Origin: Luzula sylvatica
Taxonomy: Eukaryota > Streptophyta > Magnoliopsida > Poales > Juncaceae
Assembly (NCBI GenBank): GCA_946800325.1
Contig: OX326957.1
Location: forward strand, 52,695,798 to 52,759,797
Reading direction: 5' to 3'
DNA length: 64,000 nucleotides
Of the stretch, positions 33,803 to 45,033 are shown piece by piece. The position numbers and the translations under genes were made by a program. The notes under the pieces were generated by a model. That model saw only the letters and a list, made by a program, of their open reading frames with translations. It was not told the DNA's origin and did no database searches. Numbering within the stretch: position 1 is the stretch's first letter; each line of letters begins with the position of its first letter.

Positions 33803-34070
33803 TCATCACCATGAAATGAGTTTATCAAAAAAAATCACCATGCAATGAGAGACCTGAGGTACGTAAGTGAACCTAGTAGCCTACTAGTAGTAGGCGAAGA
33901 TGGACTGTTGAGTATTGACGAAAGAGAAGAAGGAAACGGAGAATATTAATACCAAACGGCATTTTTAGAGAGTAAATTTAATTAATCAAGCACGTATCTT
34001 GACAAAACCAAACGGACAAAAAAGTGAGAGCACCGACATCCTTGGTGCTTTTAAAAGCACCATAGCCCAC

Positions 34071-34142
<72 letters not shown>

Positions 34143-34220
34143 CAAATCTTCTTTGGATTCAACTGTTCAAAAATATGAAAATAAAATAAAGTAATATAAT
34201 AATATAAAATCACATTCAAT
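33803..34220. repeat. Short repeat copies and (CT)n(AT)n microsatellite
   Basis: 33803-34000 has no gene. At 34051-34076 a palindrome GGTGCTTTTAAAAGCACC is followed by ATAGCCC, related to 23545-23570 in opposite orientation. A (CT)n tract (34070-34094) and an (AT)n tract (34095-34140) follow. 34141-34219 is a direct copy of 37441-37531, the end of arm 2. Confidence 0.75.
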
Positions 34221-37200
34221 GGAGTTCTAGTTTGGAGTCCTTATTTGGAGTTCAAATCTTGATCTTAAATCTAATTTGGATGAGCGGCTGAGATATTTTC
34301 TAAAAAGAACATTGCCCAGATTCCATGCCTTTGCCCAAAACCCAGAGAGCGATGCCTCCTCCCTCACGATTATTCTTCGTCTCTCTCTCTCTGTAAACAA
34401 GGAGGATAGTTTATCTCATTTTGGATGTTATTCAAAATCAATGGAGCCCTTGATGATGTTGCCGCTATTCACACATCAATTCAGTCATTGTATGCGTATC
34501 CAAACCCTAACTCACTGGTGAACTCTAAAGCAGCACGCATGTTATAGAAAAGGACAAAAACGACAATCATCGTTAAAATTGCAAGGTAACTCTTCATGAT
34601 TTAGGATACCGACGATTGTAGATTCAGAGTTTTTTATATTTAAGGCTTTAATTAAGGGTAATTTAGAGGGATTGAAGTTTGTTGAGGTCGTCTAGGTGCT
34701 GTAGTAGGATATCATATTGTGGAAATCACTGAATTAGTTGTATAACTGGGACAAATGAGGTGTAATTTACATAAATTAAGGTGGATTTAGGACATCTTTA
34801 AGAAAAAAGTTGGGGCTGCAGTTAGACCTACTATGTTGTTTTGTAGTGCTATTTACAAATGCAGTTTATCATGTTGATCTTTGTGAACTGAATAAGTTGG
34901 AACAAATTGAACTAGGTTAGTTAACATAAATTATCTTATAAATAAGGCCCACTATCTTGTAGGCAATACGCAACCATAATTGAACTAGGTTAGTTAACAG
35001 AAATTATACATATTGAAATTAGAACAACTTGTTTATGTTATTCTTTACTAAATATGTTGATTTGCAGGCAATACGCAACCATAATTGAACATGAGACAGA
35101 ACAATTGCATGGAGCTATTGGCTCGAACCGTATTGATTGATACCATTGTTTTAGGGCCTAGGGTAAAGGTTTGGAAATTGTATATGCATTGGGTTCTGCG
35201 GTTGGGGTTGTAATTCGAATAAAATGGTAAAGTATTTGGATTGAATAACGGTTAGATTCGGGTTATGATATTTCGGGTATTTGAATTTGTAATAGGTTTC
35301 ATGTATTTTTTTTTGTAATTTTAGGGTATCGTGGACTTAATTAGATTTTTTTTTTAACCTTTTTGTAATTTTAAGCAATTGTATTTACTTTCTGAATTTG
35401 AATGATAATATGAATTTGATGGTAATTTTTGAACTATTTTGAAATTTATCATAATTTTTTGCGTTCATTTTGTTATTGTAGTTAACATTAATTGTACCAT
35501 ATTTGTACGGGGACTATTGTGGACTTGATTGGATTTTTTAAGTAGCACCAAATTTCTTTCAAGTTCACTTTTTCTTTTTTGCAATTGAGTTAATATCAAT
35601 TGTCCTATATTGGTCTCATTCTTGTTATTAGCATGATAATAAAATAATACTACATCATGGTAGCAACAATGTAGTAGAAATATGGTACCACTCGATTAAC
35701 TAAAAAAATATCGAGTTTTGTTTAATCTTAATTGCTTACGTGAATTGCAATTAGTCCAGATTTTGCATGTAGTACCGACGTACCAATCTATTACTTCTTT
35801 TATCCCGGTACCAATATGTTAGTACTTTTATCCGAGAACAAAAACCAAGTTCGGCATCGTACCATTTGAAAAAAAATTAGAATAAAAAATGGTAAACTTG
35901 TAATAAAATTCACAATGGTTCATAAATTATAATGAAATACATGCAATTATATAAATTCAAATAAATGCATTAAAAATACATAATTACATACTTTTCGAAG
36001 AATACATAATTGCATTCATATAAACTGAAATAATACATCCTTTCGTCAAAAATTATATTTCACTGAATTCATTTTGATCGGATAATCTTACAATTACACA
36101 AAGTTACACAATTTTTAATGACTCATAAATTTCAATTTCAACTATCTTGTATACAATCCCAGGACATACATAACCCTTAAACCCAATTCCAAACCCCGTT
36201 CCTACCAAGCCCCAACCCATATTGTACCAGTAATACCAGTACTGTACCAGTCGTACCAAATGCAAGTAATACCATTAATTCAGTAACTAGCTAATCGAGA
36301 GGTAGAGGGTTGTAGCTCAGATTTTGCAATCTTTCATGCATATGCCATCCAGAAGGTTGTATGATGCCACATCAGTCTCGCAACCCAATCTTAGGGCATT
36401 TTGTCGAACACTTAGTTGGCGATCGCGACTGAGACATGGGGAATTCATGATATCTTAAAGTAGAAATAAATGCTGAAATTAGGGGAATTTGAACAAGAAA
36501 TAGGGGAATTCATCATAGGTTGGAACAAGAAATTTGGGAAATTCATCATAGTTTGAACAAGAAATTAAATCTGAAATTAAGGAGAGTGCTTCCCGCTATT
36601 ATTTCTGTTGAGGGGCATTAAATAAATTATCCATCTTTGACAGGAACATTAAAATAAATTATCCATCTTTGACAGGGGCATTAAATATTTTCTCCATTTA
36701 GTTCTCCTGCCATTTATTTATGCGGCCTAAGATAACACCAATTATAACAAAATGAATAAATCAATTACTAAGAAAAATGGGGATGAGAAATTATATGTCA
36801 TGACAAGTCTGATATCTACATCACCCAGATTTTGGTTCGAAAATCCAATTTTTTTATGACATAATTCGAACCACACAATTTAGATATTAATTGAGGCTGT
36901 ATTGGGTTCGTTTTGAGGACTAACTACACAATTAAGCTATCAATTGAGAAATTTTTGGCTTTATGTGGCTTAATTGCCCTATGTGGTAGAAAAGTAGAAA
37001 GATCTAATTACCTCCATGAGGAAATATATCTCACAGTTGAAGGCATATTAGACAAAAGAGGGTTTTATTAGTTGTTGTTGTAGAGATTCTAGCCAGGATC
37101 GTCCCACTAGAAGATCTAGAAACGGCGAGTGTGTGAAGTTGCACAGGAGGCTTCCGTTTTGGGTTCGAGTCGTGAGGAGTTCAGGGTTTGAATCCTGAGA

Positions 37201-37413
37201 AGAAGAGAGTTGGTCTGGCGAGTAAGAGGGAGAGGAAGAAGGAGAGAAAGGAGATTCGTGTAGAAAGATTCCGGGCAGTTACCAAAATACAGGGCATCGT
37301 TTTAAAAATCGTTCTTTTTAAGTCAATCACGTCCGTTAATCAAAATCAGATCTACAGCCCAGATTTGGACTCCAAATAAGAACTATAAATAAGAACTTCA
37401 TTGAACCGTCCCC
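34221..37413. mobile_element. Candidate 3.2-kb TIR element, probably Mutator-like
   Basis: The first ~110 bp (TTCAATGGAGTTCTAG onward) and the last ~130 bp (complement of GGTTCAATGAAGTTCTTA) are diverged inverted repeats, each containing a CTTATTTGGAGT(C/T)CAAATCT block. The interior has no clear transposase. It includes a duplicated GGCAATACGCAACCATAATT sequence (34962 and 35067), GGTACC/ACCAAT-rich DNA at 35690-36250, and a purine-rich strand near 37180-37260. The element is flanked not by a short target duplication but by a direct repeat of about 120 bp (34100-34219 and 37414-37531). Confidence 0.55.
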
Positions 37414-37973
37414 ATATATATATATATATATATATATATAACAAATCTTCTTTGGATTCAATTGTTCAAAAATATGAAAATAAAATAAAGTAATATAATA
37501 ATATAAAACCACATTTAATATTTTTATAATTTTATTATATATTGTATGCATATAATATAATATTATTTTATACCATAATATTTGTATTATTTTATATTTC
37601 AGTAATGTTATATTATAGTAATATTATTTTTTCCATCAAATTAATATTATTATAATACAATAATATAATATTATAGTGATATTATAATACAATAATATCA
37701 TATTATATTATTATTATTGTTGTTATTATTATAGTTTAAATGAAATATTAGTATTAGTAATACATTTTCAATAACAAAAATTCTAGAATTTTATAAATAA
37801 CCAAAAAAAATATTATATTTTCTCTCATTTTATAATTTTGACAAACAAACAAACATTGGAATTACTAATTCCAAAACTTTTTACTCCACCTTGTAATCCG
37901 ATTTTCCCCTACTGATTTCGCTTGCCATGAATATTTTCCAGGATATTTTATAATTTAAACATTTAAAAAAAAA

Positions 37974-38878
37974 CTATAAAATTACCAATTCCAAAAGTTT
38001 TTCCGCTTCCATCTTATTATCTAATTCCAAATTTTTTTCCACTTCCATCTTATTATCTAATTCCAAAAAAATCTCCGCTTCCGTCTTATTATCTAATTCC
38101 AAAATATTTTTCTCTTCCATCTTATTATGTAATTCCAAAACTTTTTCCTCCTCCATCTTATTATCTAATTTCAAATTATTTTCCTCCTTTGCCTTATTAT
38201 CCAACTTCATCTTCATGTTACTGATTTCACTTGCCAAAGGGGGTCTTACAAATTTCTCGGGATCTCGAATGCAGATATTGCATAAAACGAGGACCGTGTC
38301 TAGGACGATAAAAAATTGCGTGAATATCCCTAGTACGCGATGTTGTACATAATATAACAAAGAACCATAAAATAATGAAGAACCAATGAGGATAGTCAAA
38401 AGTATGGCCAAGACCTACAAATATTAAAGAAAATTATTCGTTTTTTTGCCAAAGATAGATTCAAGTGTCAAATTGCATCATCGATTAATTAAGTATTGTA
38501 GAATAAATGAGAAGGAAATATAGATAATTTAATGTACTTGAAATATCCGGAATAAAATGAACATTCGTCGCTCGGTTTTCTCTATCTCGTTGTCATGCCC
38601 TTTTCCCATGTCGGCATTCTCACCAATTGCCAATGTTGTCTCGTCAATCGTCAATGCTAATGAAAATAATTTTAGAAAAAAGTCAAGGAGAGAATATTAT
38701 GTTATTGATGTACAAATAAGGCTCAGTGTTTTAAATAATCTTATGATATCATATGATCATCCAAAATTTGTTTGATAAAGATGGTAAATTAAAACTAAAT
38801 TATGACATCCAATTAAAATTAGATAGATTTACCTGTGAAATCTTTACCGGACCGGGGAGGAATATCTTCTTGAGTCAT
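37974..38878 (-). CDS. Small two-helix membrane protein with six 12-residue C-terminal repeats (arm 2)
   Basis: Paralogue of 6186-7094 with the same structure: exons 38878-38833 (MTQEDIPPRSGKDF), 38656-38538 and 38414-37974. Exon lengths are 46, 119 and 441 nt in both copies, and the 201-codon frame is open. Hydrophobic helices at residues about 47-78 and 89-104 are kept (ILIGSSLFYGSLLYY; FFIVLDTVLVLCNICI), as is RDPEKF. Six repeats of the type ELDNKMEEEKLL end in ELVIL. Compared with arm 1, exon 2 has about 10 amino-acid changes in 39 codons and exon 3 about a quarter of residues changed, while the RDPEKF block, splice sites and repeat number are constant. Function unknown. Confidence 0.72.
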
Positions 38879-39110
38879 GCTTCAATTATTTATTTTTTCT
38901 TTTCAACGATCGACGTAGTTTGATTCCGGTGTTTCGTCCAAAGAATGATTAATCGAGTTTTTACCTTGCGTTTTTCTTTTATTTTCAATTTCGATGGTAT
39001 GACTAAATTTGAACTTGTTATTTATCATAGATTTCTTAACATATGAGTTAGAAACGAGTGGTAAAAACTAAAAAGGCATTTTTAAGACAACAGAGATCAA
39101 ATACAAAAAA

Positions 39111-39385
39111 ATGTATTCAAATTATGTTTTTTTGTTGTAGTTGTTTTTGTTTATTAATTTAAGACAGCAGAACACAAATACCAAAAATGTATTCAAATTA
39201 TGTTTTTTTGTTGTAGTTGTTTTTGTTTATTAATTTAAGACAGCAGAGCACAAATACCAAAAAATGTATTCAAATTATGTTTTTTTGTTGTAGTTGTTTT
39301 TGTTTATTAATTTAAGACAACAAAGAACAAATACAAAATTGTATTCAAAGTATGTATTTTGTTGTAGTTGTTTTTGTTTATTATT
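39111..39385. repeat. ~76-bp tandem repeat, about 3.5 units (arm 2 only)
   Basis: Units start at about 39111, 39187, 39264 and 39339 with ATGTATTCAAA and contain TTTGTTGTAGTTGTTTTTGT and AAGACAGCAGA. Arm 1 has one unit at 5910-5990. Confidence 0.9.
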
Positions 39386-40160
39386 CCGAGATCTTTTCAA
39401 AAATAATTTGAAAGCCGTTTTTATTGTTCTAAACTTCAGCTTTTTTTTTGTTTCTCGTAATTTTTGAAAATTAATCCTTAATTAATTAATAATTAATTCT
39501 ACCAACATTCTTCAGAATCGCATGAAGATTGAAGCCTCTTCATTTTCACCCCTCATTCCTGAGCGCCTCCACACAGAAAGGTGTGCTTCTCAGATGATAC
39601 TTAGCGGCGCCTTCACAGTCCTCCTCCTCCGCATCATAACAAAAAAACGAAATAACCCTAATTCGCAGCCTCCATTTTTCTCCTTCGCGGCGACCCCAAT
39701 TTTTGATCTAGGTTTCTTCAAAGGTACGTCTTTTCTTCAAATTTTCAGAAATTTTAGCGCAATTAGAGCCGCTTTGTTTTATTTTTATGTATTTTCTTGC
39801 TTTTGATCCCGTTTACCCTCTTTCGCCGTGAATTCTGGGATCTCGAGTAACGAATTCGAATTTTTTTTGGCGTCTTATCAACTAATTTTCAAGTATTTTG
39901 AGAAGTTGGGATTTTTCTGTACAAAATTGTGTCATGCACGCTCTTATTGGTCGAAATACGATTGTGCCATACTTGCTCTTATCTCTTATCGTTTGAAATA
40001 CGAGTATCTCGAATCTATGGTTTCACTACGTTATGATTTGGGCCTATCTGCAATTTGTTAAAAATATTTATACTTTTAAACATTAATTGTAGTTTGTAAT
40101 TCTTCCATAATTCAAATTTCAACAAATTTACTGAAGTGAAATTGTGTTAAAAAAATTTAG

Positions 40161-41240
40161 ATGGAGCCAGAGTCGAAGAGATGCAATTATATTGAAAGTA
40201 CCGGTACACAAGAAGAGGGAATGAAGCTCAAGTCAGAACCTAATGGGGAGTATGAGTACCGGTACGACCGAGACTGGTATGCAAAACAAAGGCAAGAAGC
40301 CTGAAACAAATCGAGCCTCTAAAGGCTTTTATAGTTAGGGTAAGAAGAGGATCAGTCGAATGATGAAAATACTGCAAGATCTCGTACCAGGAATCAATAA
40401 GGTAACCTGATACTTATTTGCAAAAATTTCATATACCCCCCTGTAGAATCTTTTAATTAATCACGGGTCCAAATTCGAAAAATTTATGTATTCTTTGGTG
40501 TAATATAGGTAGTAGGCAAAGTAGTGATGCTAGACGTGATCATAAATTACGTGCAATCTCCACAACAACAAGTTGAGGTGCGAAAATCACTTTTTCGTTC
40601 ATTTTCAAAATTTAAATCTTCCATTTAATACATTTCTATTGGTAATGCAGTTTTTATCGATGAAATTGGCAACAGTGAATCCGCAATTGGATTTCAACAA
40701 TTCTAAACTTAATCATATTTATTTTCTGTCATTTATTTACTTTAGATGCAGCGAGCATGCTGGTCATTAATGTTGGCATCGCTTCCACTGGAACACGTTC
40801 ATGCTTTTTAATGTTCTAAATGGAAGAAATCATCTCGCCGCAGTTCATACTCTTAAGGAAGGTAATTATTTTATTTTTATTTTCAAAGCTTCGATTTACA
40901 AATACTCGCGAATAATAATATGTATATGCCATTATGTTTACTAACATAGAGAGAAAGGATAAAGACCCGAAGAAAAGAAGCAAACGAAAAAGAAAAGTAT
41001 GTATCATTTTATTTTCTCTTAAATTATATTATACACATTTTATATATGTCATTTTGTGAAAACAATATCTTGCAGATTTGTTTCTACAGCGTGGAAGATC
41101 GTCTGAATCTCAAGTTTGTCAGATAGTTCATCATCAGAATTATTGGACAACGAAAGTGAGGACGAGGGGAGGGACTCGAGAAAATTGACATCAAGTTCTA
41201 AATGGTAGAAGAATTAAAAAGAAAACACATGATGTATTTG
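40161..41240 (+). pseudogene. Unidentified multi-exon gene, arm 2 copy
   Basis: Same unidentified gene as 3560-5153. The first exon starts at 40161: MEPESKRCNYIESTGTQEEG, then SEPNGEYEYRYDRDWYAK and a stop after QRQEA. Later pieces match arm 1: the WNTFMLFNVLNGRNHL segment (about 40785-40845), the basic KRSKRKRK exon (about 40960-40998) and the acidic segment (about 41105-41200). The first exon is longer here than in arm 1, where part is deleted. I cannot assign a family. Confidence 0.4.
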
Positions 41241-41962
41241 TTTTATAGTAACAAATTTACTATCATCGTTTAGTACGAATGTTTTGTTTTTTAGCAAGTT
41301 TATTTATGATAATATTAGTATTTAGTAACAAAATATTAATAATGCGCGCAGCGAAGTCGCAGGAATTGTCCTGGTACTTTTGATACCACGTCAATAATCC
41401 CGATTTGAAAGACACTTCGACTCTAATTTTTTATTTTGTCCCGTCATATTCATCAATACTCTTCAGAACTCCTCTTCAAGTGCCTATGAGTGCTTTCTCA
41501 CAACCCTTCTTCAAACGCCATTGAACTTTTCTCCTCCTCAGAAGAGATGCATCTCGTCGCCTCCTCCTCAGAAGATGCATCTTGGCGCCTCCAGAAGTCT
41601 TCGCTGCCTCTCCTCTCCTCTGTAGGTTCTTTCTTCTTTTTCAGGCTTCTCCTTACTTGTCTTCCTCTTCAAGACAATACTTCTCATTCTCGACGCCTCT
41701 CTTTTTCTTCGCTTTCTCATCTAAACACGATCCGCATATCCACTCTTCTCGTCATTCTCCTTCTCTGTTGCACAAAGTTTTCCTTTTCCTATTAAGATCA
41801 GAGGGTATTCTCCCACTCACGCGACACATCAAAAAATTTCGAGCAATTTACGATTACCATGGATATATTTCCGAAATTTGAAATTAATCACTAGTAATTT
41901 TTACAGATTAATACGTTTGAGGATTGATGCTTGTGAAGGTTCGAAGTTTCTTCTAGACCAAT

Positions 41963-42487
41963 ATGTCTTCGCCAATAAAAATCGAGCCAAAACAAGGTAT
42001 TCGATTAAATTCCTCTAAGAAACCACCACTATATTTTGTAGATTCTCAAATCAAGCATGGGCTGAATTGTCATCACACACATTTTATCAAACGTGTTGCG
42101 AACCGTCATGGAAACCATGCTAGAAGATCTTCTCGCCACGGTGTATCTCTCAGCCAATAGAACCGCCACCTCACGAATGCTTGGAGTTGGGTATTGGAGA
42201 CGCAACTCTAATTAGGGTCCTCGGCGAAGCTTATGGCAGGAACGATGATCAAGTTAAAAAGTAATAAAAGGTAAAAAAAAAAATGGATTTCAGTATTTTA
42301 AATTACTTTGTACAATTAATTGAATTTGCAATTTGAATTTTAGGAGCTCGGTGATTTGGGACTCGTGGTGAAAATGAGCAGGTCTTCACAAGAGAGAATG
42401 TTTACTTATTGGACAAATCCTCAAAAGAAGAAATCTCAAAGCTTGACAGTAACTAAAGTGCTTGATATGTTTTGTACAATTGCAAAG
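41963..42487 (+). pseudogene. LIG1: DNA ligase 1 N-terminal-domain fragment (arm 2)
   Basis: Counterpart of the arm 1 fragment. Exons 41963-41996 (MSSPIKIEPKQ; 11 bp shorter than arm 1), 42042-42270 and 42344-42487. Readable blocks are NVLRTVMETMLEDLLATVYL, LELGIGDATLIRVLGEAYGR, ELGDLGLVVKMSRSSQERMF and MFCTIAK. A 1-bp shift after the YLSAN block and TAA codons before the 42270 donor break the frame. It converges tail-to-tail with the aspartic-protease gene. Only the N-terminal ligase domain is represented. Confidence 0.85.
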
Positions 42488-43203
42488 GTACCCTCTCCCT
42501 TTCTTGTAATTTTGCAATTTTACCTAATAATTTTGATAATTAAATTAGTAATATGGAAATGTTAGTCAAAACAAGAAAAGGGAACATATAAAAGCACTTC
42601 TTGTAGTGTAGCAGCCACAAATTGCGAGCCTCAATATATTAAGATTGAATAGATCTCTAATTAATAGTTAAATGAATGTATTCAATTAAGAAATTTAATA
42701 AATTCATTTAACACTCTCGATTGACAAATAGCGTGCGATATAGTAACTCATAAGCCAATGGATAATCAACTTGAACATTAACTTAAAGCAATTGTTAATT
42801 AGTCAGCACTAATTAAAGAATCAGTATGTGTGCATACTGCACAGCATAGCTATATAGCTTTCATATTACTTGTTTTGATTATATTTTTTTTTCTGTAACT
42901 TTTCTTTGTCGGTTTTGTTGAATGTTGATCGTATTTTTTTCTCTAACTTCTCCTTCAGCTCGACATAATATCATCTCTGCCCAGAGTCCGGACTGCACAC
43001 TAGCTAAATGTTTATATGCTATTAATAACTCTAAACCCTAATCCAAATCAAAATAATAGTCTCAAAGAAAGATTTCAAATCCAAATCCAAATTCAAACCA
43101 AAACAAATTATCCATCAAAAATTAAGTTGAGAAAATCGTGAAATTTAAAAGAATTTCATTTTAGCCAAAATTCAAGAATCATGTGATTAGGAACCCGTCT
43201 CCT

Positions 43204-43980
43204 CTAACTTTCATGATGGTCCTTGGGCATCACTTGATCTCTGACTTTCATGATGGTCCTTGGGCTGTTGGGCATACTTTCATCTCGGTATTTTTGTCTA
43301 GTTTTCTTGTAAATGAAAAAAGTACCGTAAACCAACATTATCATAAATATCACAAATATGGCGTTCCATCGGAGTTCTGGTAGAGAAAGTGAATATGGAA
43401 ATAACGATTCCGATCCTAATTGGTGAGCATTCACGACATGAATCTTCCCGGTTATATCGTCTTGGATTTTTATGGTCGATGAACCTAGATCACGAAATAA
43501 TTAATTAATCAATTAATATGTAAGCAAATAATAATAAAAGGTATTTTAAGAAAGATATACGAAAAACTATATTATTTTTAAAACTATCCCAACTTACAAT
43601 TATAGTTGGTCCATCCAATTACATGATTTTCAACATCATACATGACCAATCTATTGGCAAGAACAATATCTGTAATTTATTTAACCAAATTTTATTAATT
43701 AAATTTATGAAATGTATAAAATTAAAAATAACATTAAGTTATACCTCCCAAAATAATCTTAGATCCCTTGCTATCTTTTATGAAGCCAAAATAATATTCT
43801 CCCTATTTAGCATAATAAGATAAATTACTCATATTTTAGAACTAGATTGTAAAAATTAAATTATTAAAGTGTACATATTCAAAATTTACCTTGTATTCCA
43901 AAAGATACTCATGGGGATATACATTCAAAGTCAATGCATTTTCGAAACGAAAAATTATTAGCGGAAAATCATTGTCCAAA
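43204..43980 (-). pseudogene. A1-type aspartic protease, 5'-truncated gene
   Basis: Four exons with matched phases on the minus strand: 43980-43890 (FPLIIFRFENALTLNVYPHE), 43802-43745 (GEYYFGFIKDSKGSKIILG), 43669-43598 (DIVLANRLVMYDVENHVIGW then TNYNC) and 43484-43204 (SSTIKIQDDITGKIHVVNAH). This is the C-terminal third of a plant pepsin-like protease of the membrane-anchored type; the last exon adds a hydrophobic segment IFVIFMIMLVYGTFFIY followed by basic residues. The two catalytic Asp motifs would be upstream and are missing: the gene is cut near 44092 where copy 3 of the segmental block begins. All retained exons are free of stops. Confidence 0.88.
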
Positions 43981-44091
43981 CTGCAAAAAATAAATACAAA
44001 ATGAATGCACATAAAAAACATTAATTTAGTTGAAAAGTGTAATACTCATGGGGATTATGTTTAATTTTAAAGTAATACTCACATGCCGTTG

Positions 44092-45033
44092 TATGGGAGA
44101 ATACCCTCTGATCTTGATAGGAAAAGGAAAACTTTGTGCGACAGAGAAGGAGAATGAAGAGTGGATATGCGGATCGTGTCTAGATGAGAAAGCGAAGAAA
44201 AAGAGAGGCGTCGAGAAGGAGAAGTATTGTCTTGAAGAGGACGACAAGCGAGGAGAAGCCTGAAAAAGAAGAAAGAACTTACAGAGGAGACGAGACGAGA
44301 GGCAGCGAAGACTTCTGGAGGCGCCAACATGCATCTTCTGAGGAGGAGGCAACGAGATGTATCTCATCTGAGGAGGAGAAAAGTTCAATGGCGTTTGAAG
44401 AAGAAGAGTTCTGAGAAAGCACTCATAGGCGCTTGAAGAGGAGTTCTGAAGAGTATTGATGAATATGACGGGACAGAATAAATTTTTTGAGTTGAAGAGT
44501 CTTTCAAATCGGGATTATTGACGTGGTATCAAAAGTACCGGGACAATTCCTGCGACTTCGCTGCGGGCATTATTAATATTTTCTTACTAATATTATCATA
44601 AATAAACTTGCTAAAAAACAAAACATTCGTACTAAACGATGATAGTAAATTTGTTACTATCAAACAAATGCATCATGTGTTTTCTTTTTTATTCTTCTAC
44701 CATTTAGAACTTGTTGTCAATTTTCTCGAGTCTCTCCCCTCGTCCTCACTTTCGTTGTCCAATAATTCTGATGATGAACTATCTGACAAACTTGAGACTC
44801 AGACGATCTTCCACGCTGTAGAAACAAATCTGCAAGATATAATTTTCACAAAATGACATATATAAAACGTGTATAATATAATTTAAGAGAAAATAAAATG
44901 ATACATACTTCTCTTTTTCGTTTGCTGCTTTTCGGGCCTTTATTTTTTCTCTCTATGTTAGTAAACAAAATGGCATATACATATTATTATTCGCGAGAAT
45001 TTGTAAATCGAAGCTTTGAAAATAAAAATAAAA
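44092..45033. repeat. Third copy of the segmental block, first part
   Basis: Same orientation as arm 1, matching about 3053-3995. It starts abruptly at TGGGAGAATACCCTCTGATC next to the aspartic-protease intron. Interrupted at 45034 by the Pack-MULE. Confidence 0.92.
44608..45033 (-). pseudogene. Unidentified multi-exon gene, copy 3, 3' pieces
   Basis: Counterpart of 3560-3995, including the acidic segment and the basic exon before a GTATGT donor. A 6-bp difference in the basic exon (about 44930) shortens its KRSKRKRK region. The rest of the gene lies beyond the Pack-MULE, at 47867-48775. Confidence 0.35.

Larger units (their letters stand above)
37453..43262. repeat. Arm 2 of ~6 kb inverted segmental duplication
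   Basis: Reverse-complement partner of 1533-7620. It lacks the hAT MITE and the telomere-like insertion of arm 1, and has its own ~76-bp tandem amplification (39111-39385). At its outer end the homology reaches the last codons of the aspartic-protease gene, which in this arm continues to 43980. At its inner end it meets an (AT)n tract at 37414-37440. Confidence 0.92.

Noticed and set aside
39111..39385. CRISPR-like array
   Set aside because: Units are directly adjacent without spacers, and the genome is a plant's.
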